From JAFGHJ01 sp964606065 (GTDB lineage Bacteria; Hydrothermota; UBA3072), in the NCBI GenBank assembly GCA_964606065.1, contig CAZSEX010000015.1, positions 1-40,399 on the forward strand: a DNA stretch of 40,399 nt, read 5' to 3'. Within the stretch, counting starts at the first letter, position 1, and each line of letters starts with the position of its first letter. Shown in pieces: positions 8,329 through 17,018 of this stretch. The position numbers were made by a program, and so were the translations under genes. The notes beneath the pieces were generated by a model. That model was not told the origin of the DNA, made no database searches, and saw only the letters and a list, made by a program, of their open reading frames with translations.

Positions 8329-9259
8329 ATATTTATTTATTTTTTTCGCTGTTTCGCTTTTCGCCGAACAAAAGATCGGTTATATCGATTCGCAGGAGAT
8401 ATTGGCGAAATACGAGAGAGCGCAGGAAATCAGAAGTGAATTTCAAAATAAAGTCAACGAGTGGAAGGAGGAAGTTAATCGCCGTCAAACAGAACTTGAA
8501 AAACTTCAAAAAAGCCTGGAAACACAGTCTTTTATGTTGACCGATGAAGCAAGAATGCGTAAAATACAGGAAATACAGCAAAAGAAAACTGAACTTGAAA
8601 ATTTTATAAACGAGATTTATCGTAAGGATGGTAAAGCCGAGATTTTAAATAAAGAATTGATGCAGCCTCTTCTTCAGGAAATAGATACGATTGTATCTCA
8701 AATTGCCAGAGAAGAGGAATTCGCTTTTATTTTGGACGCTTCTACAGGTGTTGTTATATATGCTGATGATATGTATGATATAACCGATAGAATATTACAG
8801 GCTTTAAATAAGGAATATATGCCGGAAGTCGAGGGTGAAGAAGTCGAATATTACGTTTTTCTATTTAAAGAAGAAGACGCGGATTCCAAGTCGAGAAAAC
8901 TCGGTAGCAGAATAAGAAACCTTATATTAACCGCGTTGAATGAGCTTGGTGGTTCTTTCCAATATATTTTACCGGAAAATTTGAACAGCGCAAAAACCAG
9001 CCTGGCAATAGATAATGAAGAAGAAGTGAGTGAAAATGTTTCTCTTGCCGTTCAGTTTCTTAATATGTCGGGAGTAAATTTTGTTATAATTGGAAGAGTT
9101 TGGGTCGAAGCCGGTAATATTTTCTTTGAATATTCAATCGTTGATAAAGAGAAAGAACAGGCTGTAGTTACCGAGAAAATCAATGTGGGGGTTGAGGAGA
9201 ACATCCAGGATAGAATAGCTGAAGAAGTGATTCCTCAGGTAGTTAATTTATACAGGTGA
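8306..9259 (+). CDS. Skp/OmpH-like periplasmic chaperone fused to a C-terminal TolB-N/CsgG-like domain
   Basis: The N-terminal part (about 1-170) is a recognisable Skp/OmpH protein: signal peptide (YLFIFFAVSLFA), then KIGYIDSQEILAKYE, a long charged coiled coil (about 40-120), and FAILDASTGVVIYADD, the usual closing strands. Skp proteins normally end there at 160-190 residues. This one continues for about 145 residues with a fold-like pattern (YYVFLFKEE, RIRNLILTALNELG, GVNFVIIGRVWVEAGNIFFEYSIVDKE) resembling the TolB-N/CsgG type of domain. Skp chaperones unfolded barrel proteins; the role of the extension is unknown. A GGGAGGAAG site precedes the ATG. The lpxD GTG overlaps its stop. Confidence 0.85.
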   Translation: MKVKLNIRYLFIFFAVSLFAEQKIGYIDSQEILAKYERAQEIRSEFQNKVNEWKEEVNRRQTELEKLQKSLETQSFMLTDEARMRKIQEIQQKKTELENFINEIYRKDGKAEILNKELMQPLLQEIDTIVSQIAREEEFAFILDASTGVVIYADDMYDITDRILQALNKEYMPEVEGEEVEYYVFLFKEEDADSKSRKLGSRIRNLILTALNELGGSFQYILPENLNSAKTSLAIDNEEEVSENVSLAVQFLNMSGVNFVIIGRVWVEAGNIFFEYSIVDKEKEQAVVTEKINVGVEENIQDRIAEEVIPQVVNLYR

Positions 9260-10260
9260 AAATAAAGGACATTGCCGGACTTTTAGAAAGTGAAGTAATT
9301 GGCGATCCGGATTTTGAGGTAAATCGCCTTTCGGAGATAAAGGATGCCCGAAAAGGGGATCTGATTTTTCTTTTCAAGGAAAAAAGAATAAAAGAAACAG
9401 AATGTTTGAAAAATCTCGCCGCTGTTGTTCCTAACAGTGTCAGAGAGTGTTCAGCAAGATCCTGGATTAAAGTAGAAGATGTGAAAGCATCAATGGTAAA
9501 AATACTTAAAAGTTTTTACCCCCCTTCTGTACAAATTACCAGTAAATATTTAACGAAAGTCAAAGATTTTTCTCATGTTAAACGAGGGAAAAATGTCGAA
9601 ATAGGGAAGAACGTTGTTGTTGGGAACGGTTGCGTTTTTGGGGACGAGGTTAAAATTTTCCCATTTTCTTATATAGGAAATAATGTTGAAATAGGTAACA
9701 ACGGAGTAATTTATCCTCATACCGTTATTTTAGATGGAACTAAAATTGGGAAGGAGGTTAAAATTTATACCGGTGCTGTTATAGGCTCTGATGGTTTCGG
9801 TTATCACTTGGTGGAAAGCGAGCTTGAAGCAATACCTCATATTGGTAGGGTTATAATAGGCGATAAAGTTGAGGTAGGGGCTCTCACTATGATAGATAGA
9901 GGAACAATAGGCGACACAGTTATCGGTGATGGGACAAAAATAGATAATTCTGTTCATATAGCTCATAACGTTAAAATAGGAATGAATGTGATTATTATGG
10001 CTCAGACGGGTATTGCAGGTAGCTGCAAGGTGGAGGATAATGTTATAATTGCGGGCCAGGTTGGTATTGCCGATCATATAAAAATAGGGAAGGACGTGAA
10101 GATTGCCGCTAAATCGGGTATTATCGGAAACGTTAGAGAAGGAGAGTCTGTTTTTGGGTATCCTGCCGGTAAGCGAATGAGAGTTTTGAGAAATGAGGTT
10201 TACTTAAGAAAACTCCCTGAACTTTTTAAAAGAGTAGAAATTCTTGAAAAGCCAAAGTAA
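9256..10260 (+). CDS. lpxD: UDP-3-O-(3-hydroxyacyl)glucosamine N-acyltransferase LpxD
   Basis: Adds the N-linked hydroxyacyl chain from acyl-ACP in lipid A synthesis. The uridine-binding N-terminal domain occupies about residues 1-100 (DLIFLFKEKR), followed by the hexapeptide-repeat helix and a C-terminal alpha-helical tail. The signature NSVHIAHNVKIG holds the catalytic histidine (about 237; E. coli His239) and a second histidine (about 234). Length 334 fits the family (about 340). The start is GTG 9256, overlapping the preceding stop. With LptD just downstream, this is direct evidence for an LPS-bearing outer membrane. Confidence 0.95.
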   Translation: MKIKDIAGLLESEVIGDPDFEVNRLSEIKDARKGDLIFLFKEKRIKETECLKNLAAVVPNSVRECSARSWIKVEDVKASMVKILKSFYPPSVQITSKYLTKVKDFSHVKRGKNVEIGKNVVVGNGCVFGDEVKIFPFSYIGNNVEIGNNGVIYPHTVILDGTKIGKEVKIYTGAVIGSDGFGYHLVESELEAIPHIGRVIIGDKVEVGALTMIDRGTIGDTVIGDGTKIDNSVHIAHNVKIGMNVIIMAQTGIAGSCKVEDNVIIAGQVGIADHIKIGKDVKIAAKSGIIGNVREGESVFGYPAGKRMRVLRNEVYLRKLPELFKRVEILEKPK

Positions 10261-10281
10261 ATTTGTGTTTTTAATCGTTTC

Positions 10282-12252
10282 GTGAGCTTTTTTCTTTTTG
10301 TTTTCTTATTATCTAATTTTGATTCTGATTTTCCGTCGGTTATTTACTATTCGGGAGATAAAATTTTTTTTAGAGCGGATTCTTCTCTTGTTCAAATATA
10401 TGGAAACGCCGACGCGAAGTACGGTAAACTAAGTGTTTCCGCGGATACTATTTTGTATAATCTGGAACGAAAGCTCCTTACCGCTAAAGGTAATGTCCTG
10501 TTTAACGACGGGAAAAGTGATATAAAAGCGGAAAGGATGATTTACGACGTTAATCACGAAATCGGAGATGCATATAACGCCAAAACAGAAGCAGAGAACG
10601 GATGGTTTTTCGGAAAGAAAGTTAGATATTTTCAAGGCAATATTTTGAGAATTAAAAACGGTTATTATACGACCTGCGAGCTGGACCCGCCTCATTTCTG
10701 GTTTTACTCACCAAAAATGCGAATTAATATCGATGAAAATTTGGTGGCTGAACCGGTTCTGCTTCTGGTTCAGGATGTCCCTGTTTTTTTTGTGCCATTT
10801 TATTTCCAGTCGATAAAGAAAAAAAGGTCTTCGGGTTTACTAAGACCCGAATTTGGGACTTCTTCTTATGGTGGTAATTATGTAAGGAAAATGGGCTGGT
10901 ATCAGACACTCGGAGATCACGCTGATGTTATTTTCTATATGAATTATTATACCAGAACAGGCGTTCGTTTTGATATCAATGCAGCACGCTGGAATTTAAT
11001 GCCTTATAGTCAGGGGACTATAACTGGTAATTATATTAAAGAGAGAGAAGAAGGGAAAGAAAGGTGGATGCTTTTAGTCGATACGAAATCCAAAATTCCC
11101 GGAGGGATTAATTTGAACGTTGATACGAAAATAAGGTCGGACCCCGAATACCTGATGGATTATGAGCCCGGAGAGGTGCCCAGTTTACTGCAAAGAGAAA
11201 TCAATTATAACCTTAACTGGAGCGGTGAAATACTGGGCGCCAGGACCAATGTTGTTATGGATCACCGGGAGAATTTGGTCACAGAGCAATTGTATAAAAG
11301 ATGGCCGTCTGTGAATATGAGTTTTCCTATGCTGAATATTGGCGCTTTTAATGTCAGAAGTTATTATAAGTTTACCAGAAATGAAACAGGTCACTGGGCT
11401 ACGGGTTTTTCGGGAAATTCGAATTTTAATTTCAATCTTTTTATTTTCAATATAGATTTAGCGCTGAATGGACAGGGCGATTATTACGAAAACGAGGATG
11501 TTTTGATCGATTACTGGAAGACGGTAGCGAGAATAAAAACAAATTTGTACGGGCTTTCTTTATTTGGTATAACCCCTGTTAATAAGTTCAGACATGTTAT
11601 TACCCCTTCGGTTTCTTTCTCTTATGCTCCTGATCCCGGTAGTTACGATATTTCGGATATTTCCGGGTTTTCTATACCTCGTGCCGTAAAATCTTTGAAT
11701 CTTTATCTGGATAATTTGTTTCAATGCAAGATCGGTGATAGAAAATTTGATTTCGCTTCATTACGTTTTTCAAGTAATTATCTTTATCAGGAAGAGAAGT
11801 TTTCTCCTGTTTCTATATATGGGAGTGTCTGGTTTGGGAATATTTTGAGACAGTATTATTCCACTTCTTATGATTTAAATTCCCATGAATTCAGTGATAA
11901 AAGAGTTAATACGGACATGAAATATATGACTAATTTCGAAGGAAAGCCACTCGGTATCTATCTGAACCATTCGATTAATTTTACTGAGACAGGACGTATT
12001 CACCAGGCTGATTTCGGTATGGAATTAAATCCCACACCTAAATGGAAATTAAGAATAAAAACACATTACGATTTCGAAAGAGATGAGGTTACAAATACCA
12101 GTGTAAGTCTCGTTAGAGATTTACACTGCTGGGAGCTTACCTTAGCCGTAAACACTTTCGGCGATAACTGGAATTACAGTATGAAAATCGGTCTTAAAGC
12201 TATTCCGGAATTGAAAATAGAGAGAGAGACTCTGGGTGATTTCATGCCGTGA
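10282..12252 (+). CDS. lptD: LPS-assembly outer-membrane protein LptD
   Basis: Inserts lipopolysaccharide into the outer leaflet. A hydrophobic leader (SFFLFVFLLS) is followed by an OstA/LptA-like jellyroll domain (about 20-130; SADTILYNLERKLLTAKGNV) and then a large C-terminal barrel. Family marks include the TTCELDPPHFWFYSPK segment, VPVFFVPFYFQ and SGLLRPEFGTSSYGG. The 656 residues are shorter than E. coli LptD (784) but within range for distant phyla. The start is probably GTG 10282, about 21 nt after lpxD, with no evident Shine-Dalgarno. A candidate lipoprotein partner (LptE-like) lies about 24 kb downstream. Confidence 0.92.
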   Translation: MSFFLFVFLLSNFDSDFPSVIYYSGDKIFFRADSSLVQIYGNADAKYGKLSVSADTILYNLERKLLTAKGNVLFNDGKSDIKAERMIYDVNHEIGDAYNAKTEAENGWFFGKKVRYFQGNILRIKNGYYTTCELDPPHFWFYSPKMRINIDENLVAEPVLLLVQDVPVFFVPFYFQSIKKKRSSGLLRPEFGTSSYGGNYVRKMGWYQTLGDHADVIFYMNYYTRTGVRFDINAARWNLMPYSQGTITGNYIKEREEGKERWMLLVDTKSKIPGGINLNVDTKIRSDPEYLMDYEPGEVPSLLQREINYNLNWSGEILGARTNVVMDHRENLVTEQLYKRWPSVNMSFPMLNIGAFNVRSYYKFTRNETGHWATGFSGNSNFNFNLFIFNIDLALNGQGDYYENEDVLIDYWKTVARIKTNLYGLSLFGITPVNKFRHVITPSVSFSYAPDPGSYDISDISGFSIPRAVKSLNLYLDNLFQCKIGDRKFDFASLRFSSNYLYQEEKFSPVSIYGSVWFGNILRQYYSTSYDLNSHEFSDKRVNTDMKYMTNFEGKPLGIYLNHSINFTETGRIHQADFGMELNPTPKWKLRIKTHYDFERDEVTNTSVSLVRDLHCWELTLAVNTFGDNWNYSMKIGLKAIPELKIERETLGDFMP

Positions 12253-12259
12253 AGGATTT

Positions 12260-12293
12260 TTACCGCAAAGAGGCAGAGACCGCAGAGAAAAAA
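12260..12293 (+). repeat. Degenerate direct repeat, copy 1
   Basis: TTACCGCAAAGAGGCAGAGA and its continuation match the copy at 12431-12464 at most positions. This belongs to the ACAGAG-rich intergenic debris also seen near 16912, 16972, 19645 and 37690. Confidence 0.6.
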
Positions 12294-12430
12294 CCATTTG
12301 ACTACGAGACACAAGAAATATACTAAAACCCTGCTAACCTTAAATTTGCGTTTAAGAAAATGCGCGAAAAAAATTTTCATTGCGAGTTTGAATCCTTGCC
12401 TGAACCGAACGAAGCAATTTCAAGACTAAT

Positions 12431-12464
12431 TTACCCCAGAGATGCAGAGACCGTAAATAAAAAA
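12431..12464 (+). repeat. Degenerate direct repeat, copy 2
   Basis: TTACCCCAGAGATGCAGAGA and its continuation form the diverged partner of copy 1 at 12260-12293, lying 171 nt downstream in the same orientation. Confidence 0.6.
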
Positions 12465-12742
12465 ATAAGCCACAAAGAATTTTTAGTTTTACATCCTAAT
12501 TTTACAATTAAAATCAGGAACCATAAAGATATTAAGATTATATTTGTTTTTTTAATCAGTAAACACACTGCCCTTGTTATGTCTTTTATGTTGGGTTGGA
12601 AGCATAACTGCAATTACTACATGTTCTATATGTGAAAAAATTGGGTTGCGAGTTAGGTCTAAACAAAGATGATGTTTTTTCTTTGCGCCGTACTGTCTTT
12701 GTGACTAATTATGAGCTGGGTAAAGAATTTGAGCATTTGCCC

Positions 12743-12770
12743 TTGACAACAGTTGAAAAATCGGTATTAT
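12743..12770 (+). promoter_or_regulatory. Sigma-70-like promoter of the YjbH/PEGA-purM-tsaD operon (predicted leaderless)
   Basis: Perfect TTGACA (12743-12748), 16-nt spacer, TATTAT (12765-12770). The ATG at 12781 is 10 nt past the -10, so the transcript would start about 4 nt before it. No Shine-Dalgarno is present. The -35 again sits in CCCTTGAC. Confidence 0.65.
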
Positions 12771-12780
12771 TACTAAAAGC

Positions 12781-14382
12781 ATGAAGAAAATTATAGAATA
12801 TTTGGCTATAATTATAATTGTTTTCCTATTATCAGGTGTTCCCGATTTTTATGCTCAGAGTTGGAGGGGGTACATAGACATTCCTACAGCTAATGTCTCA
12901 GATGGTTTTTTCATAAGTTTAAATGGTGGTTACGCTATTTCGAGCGGATCTGAAAACAACATAGATTTTAATGGATCGATAGAATACGGTATAGCCGGTT
13001 TTATCGCAGGTTTGAAGGTTTATACCGAAAAATCTTTCTGCCTGGATTTGGCTTATCAGATTCTGGAAGAGAGTGGAATGCTGCCCTCTTTATCATTTGG
13101 AATAGAAAACATAACATATAACAAGTATGTAGCTCCTCTTGATACGGTGGGGAAAATAGATTTTATGTATAGTCCGAGACCCCCGGAAATTGTTTCAGCT
13201 TATCTTGTTGCAACAAAGGAACTTGGGGGTTTTGTTGAAATGACTGCCGGCTTAGGCCGGGGAAGATTTATCGGTTATGGTCCGCGCAGTCAATACTTGA
13301 ATTTAGATGTTTTCTTTGACGAAAAACATGAGAACTTCATGTTTGGTGCTTTTGGTGGAATAAAATTCTCAACTCCCGTCGGGGCTTCTTTTATTCTTGA
13401 AACTGATGGAAGAGACGTTAACGCGGGATTGAGATATGAAACCGGTATGTGGAAGGGTACTTTAAGTCTTGATAGATTTGAGCATTTTTTTGCGGGTAGC
13501 GATTCTCTGCTTTATGCTCCATGGGTGAGTCTATCTTTGTCTTTCAGCCCAGTTGGTGGTGATGAAAGACTAAGGGTACGGATTGGTAGATTAAAGCTTT
13601 CTCTTAAAGACTCTGAAAGCGGAGTGCATATTCCGGGTAAGGTTATTGTTTCAAAAGGGAATGTGGAGAAAAGTTTCGATATTTTGTCGACTCAGAAAGC
13701 TATAATAACATTGGAGCCCGGAATTTATAAGGTTACTGTTTTTTCTGCAGGCTATAAGATGAAAACGGCTGAAGTACCTGTTAAAACCGGGACCGATTTG
13801 GATTTTACGATAAGTTTATCCAAGGTTATAAATCCTGTAATTAAACAATCTTTGGATTTGACCAAAGAAGCAGCCGATTATTACAAAAGAGGTTTACTTG
13901 AGCGAGCAAAAGAAAAACTTGAGGAAGCGCTTGCTTTGTATCCCAACAACAAACAGGCTAAAAAAGGTTTACGGTTGGTCGAAAATACTTTAGCTGAAAA
14001 TATTAATTCGTTAAAGAATCAGGCAAGAGCAAAAGAAAATGCCGGTGATATAAGCTCTGCTATATCTCTTTGGGAACAGGTTGCTGATTTGGAGGAAGAT
14101 TCTTCTTCGACGCGGGCCCATATTCAATCTTTGAGAAACAGATTGACTGCGAGCAGAAGAAAAGTTTCTGCTCCTCGAACTCCAGTCGCCACAAAGAGAG
14201 CTCCTGCCAGGAAAGCACCGTCTTTATCTAAAGGGCAAATAGCCGATCTGTATACAAAGGGTCTGAGTGCTTATTTTGACGGTAATTATAAGGAAGCAGT
14301 CAGATACTTTGAACAGGTTCTTAAGGCGGATCCCTCTCATTCCCAGGCGAAACGTTATCTTGGAGAGGCAAAAAAGCATTAA
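12781..14382 (+). CDS. Exported protein with N-terminal beta-barrel-like (YjbH-type) region, PEGA-like domain and TPR repeats
   Basis: A signal-anchor-like N-terminus (IIEYLAIIIIVFLLSG, cleavage near YAQ at 24-26) leads into about 240 residues of beta-rich sequence beginning WRGYIDIPTANV, which resembles the YjbH/exopolysaccharide-associated barrel type. A PEGA-like beta domain follows (about 273-347; LEPGIYKVTVFSAGYK), then TPR units (about 360-420 and 485-530; LYTKGLSAYFDGNYKEAVRY) separated by a basic, Ala/Pro-rich linker. It is probably an envelope scaffold protein; no enzymatic motif is visible. It is first in its operon, with a predicted leaderless start, and its stop overlaps the purM ATG by one base. 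Confidence 0.75.
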   Translation: MKKIIEYLAIIIIVFLLSGVPDFYAQSWRGYIDIPTANVSDGFFISLNGGYAISSGSENNIDFNGSIEYGIAGFIAGLKVYTEKSFCLDLAYQILEESGMLPSLSFGIENITYNKYVAPLDTVGKIDFMYSPRPPEIVSAYLVATKELGGFVEMTAGLGRGRFIGYGPRSQYLNLDVFFDEKHENFMFGAFGGIKFSTPVGASFILETDGRDVNAGLRYETGMWKGTLSLDRFEHFFAGSDSLLYAPWVSLSLSFSPVGGDERLRVRIGRLKLSLKDSESGVHIPGKVIVSKGNVEKSFDILSTQKAIITLEPGIYKVTVFSAGYKMKTAEVPVKTGTDLDFTISLSKVINPVIKQSLDLTKEAADYYKRGLLERAKEKLEEALALYPNNKQAKKGLRLVENTLAENINSLKNQARAKENAGDISSAISLWEQVADLEEDSSSTRAHIQSLRNRLTASRRKVSAPRTPVATKRAPARKAPSLSKGQIADLYTKGLSAYFDGNYKEAVRYFEQVLKADPSHSQAKRYLGEAKKH

Positions 14383-15362
14383 TGTTATATAAGGATGCCG
14401 GTGTCGATATTCCAAAGGCTGAGGATATTCTTTCCGATATTAAGTCAATTGTAAAAGGAACCTTAACCGGTAATGTTCTAAATTTACCCGGACATTTTGG
14501 CGCAACATATAAAATACCAGAAGGTTATGAAAGCCCTGTACTTGTTTCTTCGATTGATAGTGTTGGTACCAAAGTACTTGTAGCTATCGAGCATGGTTAT
14601 TATGAAGGTTTAGGTCGCGATATAGTTAATCATTGTGTTGATGATATTCTTGTGATGGGTGCCAAACCGTTGTTTATTCTTGATTATTTCGCTTCGGGTA
14701 AGCTTGATAAAAAAGTGATGACTGATGTGGTAAAGGGTATGGCCGATGCCTGTCAGGAAAACGAATGCTCTCTCATTGGAGGAGAAACTGCTGAAATGCC
14801 TGATTTGTATGGAGATAATATTTTTGATCTGGCGGTTCAAATAACAGGTATAGTCGAGCAGGATAAAATAATAGATGGAAGTAAAATTCAGGAAGGAGAT
14901 AAAGTCTTCGGTCTTTCTTCTTCGGGTTTTCATACTAACGGATATTCTCTTATTAGATCTGTAGTTAAGGAAGCCAGTCTTTCTCTGGACGCTTATTTGG
15001 AAGATTTAGATGGAGTTCTTGGGGATTTGTTGTTAATACCCCACAAATCTTACTATAAAGAGATTTTACCCTTTTTAAAGGAAATAAAAGGGATGTGTCA
15101 TATTACCGGTGGCGGTTTTTACGGCAATATTCCCAGAGTTTTGCCGGAGAATTTATCATGTCATATCGATCTCTGTAATTTAGAAATTCCAAAATTGTTT
15201 AAGTTTATTCAAGAAAAAGGAAATATACCCGATAGGGAAATGTTTTCTGTTTTCAATATGGGTATCGGTATGCTTGTGATTTGTGAGAAGGACCTTGGAT
15301 TAGGAAAATTGATAGGAGAAATAAAAAAAGGCGATATCCCGGTAGTAATCAATGGTATTTGA
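14382..15362 (+). CDS. purM: Phosphoribosylformylglycinamidine cyclo-ligase (AIR synthetase)
   Basis: Step 5 of purine synthesis: ATP-dependent ring closure of FGAM to aminoimidazole ribotide. Recognised by YKDAGVDI at the start, SIDSVGTKV, DDILVMGAKPLFILDYFA, GGETAEMPDLY, GLSSSGFHTNGYSLIR and HITGGGFYGNIPRV. The 326 residues are slightly shorter than E. coli PurM (345). No other purine gene is nearby; it lies between an envelope protein and a YbbR-like protein, so its placement is by operon reshuffling, not pathway. Its 3' end overlaps the next gene by 11 nt. Confidence 0.95.
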   Translation: MLYKDAGVDIPKAEDILSDIKSIVKGTLTGNVLNLPGHFGATYKIPEGYESPVLVSSIDSVGTKVLVAIEHGYYEGLGRDIVNHCVDDILVMGAKPLFILDYFASGKLDKKVMTDVVKGMADACQENECSLIGGETAEMPDLYGDNIFDLAVQITGIVEQDKIIDGSKIQEGDKVFGLSSSGFHTNGYSLIRSVVKEASLSLDAYLEDLDGVLGDLLLIPHKSYYKEILPFLKEIKGMCHITGGGFYGNIPRVLPENLSCHIDLCNLEIPKLFKFIQEKGNIPDREMFSVFNMGIGMLVICEKDLGLGKLIGEIKKGDIPVVINGI

Positions 15363-15930
15363 TTTAATTAAGAATAAGAAAAATATAATAATATTTTTCC
15401 TATCTTTAGTTATTGCTGGTATTTTCTGGTTATTAGCAAAGACTAATGAAACAATTATAATAGAAAGAAATTTTGCATTTCAAATAAAAACACATAAAGA
15501 TTTGATTGTAAAAAGTGTAACGCCGGATTCAATCCGAATGAAAATCAAAGCAAAAAAAAGGCAGCATAATATGCTAAAGAATGTTGCTCCCGTTATCGAA
15601 CTGTCTTGTTTTTCCCCCGGTGATTATAAGTTTAGCCTTGATGAAACTGAAATTTCTTTTCCTTTTTTATTAGGAATTGAGGATTATGAAGTTCTCTTTC
15701 CCGATTCTGTTCGGATGGAACTCGACTCACTGGTAGAAATTGAAGTCAGTGTAACTTCTGTAAAGGGTATGATTTTCGAGCCAGGCAAAGTTACACTTAC
15801 GGGACCCAAGAGCCTGGTCTCAGATGTTAAATACCTGTCACCGGATTCCATTCCAAAAGGGTCTTTTACCACCATCACTATAGGAAATCCATTGATTGAA
15901 GTTTATCCGAGTCGAATAAGGGTCAAATAG
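15352..15930 (+). CDS. YbbR-like (CdaR-type) membrane-anchored protein
   Basis: One N-terminal membrane helix (about 11-28; IIIFFLSLVIAGIFWLLA) is followed by about 160 extracytoplasmic residues with YbbR-repeat features (VTLTGPKSLVSDVKYL and FPDSVRMELDSLVEIEVSV). In Firmicutes, CdaR of this family regulates the diadenylate cyclase CdaA. No cyclase gene is visible here, so that role is not claimed. At 192 residues it has about two YbbR units, fewer than CdaR. It is coupled to purM (overlap) and to tsaD (1-nt overlap). Confidence 0.7.
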   Translation: MVFDLIKNKKNIIIFFLSLVIAGIFWLLAKTNETIIIERNFAFQIKTHKDLIVKSVTPDSIRMKIKAKKRQHNMLKNVAPVIELSCFSPGDYKFSLDETEISFPFLLGIEDYEVLFPDSVRMELDSLVEIEVSVTSVKGMIFEPGKVTLTGPKSLVSDVKYLSPDSIPKGSFTTITIGNPLIEVYPSRIRVK

Positions 15931-16904
15931 TGATTGTTTTGGGATTGGAAACTTCCTGCGACGAAACCGCCGTTGCTCTTGTAAACCAGGACGAAATTCT
16001 ATCTAATAAAATCTATTCTCAGGAAGTACACAGGAAATTCGGTGGTGTTGTTCCTGAAATTGCTTCAAGGGAACATACGGAAAGAATTCTTATGATGACC
16101 GCAGAAATTTTAGAAGAAAACATGATGACGGAAGATATAGAAGGTATTGCCGTAACGTACGGACCGGGCTTACTTTGTTCTCTTTTAATCGGGTTAAATT
16201 TTGCCAAGGGATTATCTTATTCGCTGGGAGTGCCCTTTGTAGGTGTTAATCACCTTGAGGCTCATATTTACTCTTCCTTTATTAATAACGAGGAATATTG
16301 TGCTCCTTTTCTTTCTATGCTGGTTTCTGGTGGGCACACTTCAATTATAAAAGTGAATGATTTTAGAAATTATAAAGTCCTCGGTTCGACCCTTGACGAC
16401 GCGTGTGGTGAAAGTTTTGATAAGGTTTCTAAACTCATTGGACTTGGATATCCCGGAGGACCTCCGATAGAACGTTTCGCGAAAAATGGAAATGAAAATG
16501 CTTTTAATTTTCCCGTGCCCGACCCTAAGGGGTTGAATTTTTCTTACTCGGGGTTGAAGACCAGCGTTCTCTACACATATAGAAGTCTTTCTCAGGAGGA
16601 AAGAGTTTATCGATTAGCCGATTTAGCAGCCTCTTTCCAGAAAGCGGCAATAGAGTCGTTGATTTTAAAGCTTAAGAGAGCTGTTAAATCGACCGGTATT
16701 AAGAAAGTGACAATATCGGGCGGAGTTTCCGCCAATAAACTTTTAAGAAAAAAATTACAGGAATTAGATATTGAATGGCTCGCTCCGGATATGGAGTTTA
16801 CAGTTGATAACGGAGCAATGGTTGGGTACCTTGGATATAAACTTTTGGAAGAAGGAATCCGTTCTAACTATGATTTAAAGGCAAATCCGCGCTTATTTCT
16901 CTAA
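15930..16904 (+). CDS. tsaD: tRNA N6-adenosine threonylcarbamoyltransferase TsaD
   Basis: Transfers the threonylcarbamoyl group to A37 of ANN-decoding tRNAs, together with TsaB/TsaE partners not seen here. ASKHA-fold signatures are present: GLETSCDETAVALV at the start, EIASREHTERI, TYGPGLLCSLLIGL, the metal-binding HLEAH (His108 and His112), SGGHTS, GGPPIERFAKNGN and TISGGVSAN. Length 324 is typical (about 335). The start is GTG 15930, sharing a base with the upstream TAG. Last gene of its operon; transcription then converges with thiL. Confidence 0.96.
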   Translation: MIVLGLETSCDETAVALVNQDEILSNKIYSQEVHRKFGGVVPEIASREHTERILMMTAEILEENMMTEDIEGIAVTYGPGLLCSLLIGLNFAKGLSYSLGVPFVGVNHLEAHIYSSFINNEEYCAPFLSMLVSGGHTSIIKVNDFRNYKVLGSTLDDACGESFDKVSKLIGLGYPGGPPIERFAKNGNENAFNFPVPDPKGLNFSYSGLKTSVLYTYRSLSQEERVYRLADLAASFQKAAIESLILKLKRAVKSTGIKKVTISGGVSANKLLRKKLQELDIEWLAPDMEFTVDNGAMVGYLGYKLLEEGIRSNYDLKANPRLFL

Positions 16905-17018
16905 AATTAAACACAGAAGACATAGAGATTCTTTGTTGTTTAAAACCCACCCCACAACTCCATATTAATTCCACACGAAGACACAAAGATTTTTTTTGCT
17001 CGAACCCTTTAAACTTTT
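16905..17018. repeat. Short convergent intergenic gap with ACACAGA-type repeat fragments
   Basis: Between the convergent tsaD and thiL genes. AAACACAGAAGACATAGAGA (16910-16929) and CACACGAAGACACAAAGAT (16972-16990) belong to the same degenerate word family as the 12.3-12.7 kb debris. No clear terminator hairpin was found. Confidence 0.45.

Larger units (their letters stand above)
12253..12780. other. 528-bp intergenic region of decayed repeats
   Basis: No convincing gene. It holds two diverged direct repeats (12260-12293 and 12431-12464), further fragments rich in ACAGAG/GCAAAGA-like words on both strands (for example around 12470 and 12680), and the promoter of the next operon at its right end. 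Open frames here (for example 12360-12635) run across repeat debris, have no Shine-Dalgarno and encode no recognisable protein. Confidence 0.6.

Noticed and set aside
12360..12635. Open frame of 91 codons
   Set aside because: Runs over decayed repeats, has no ribosome-binding site, and gives a low-complexity product with no recognisable features.
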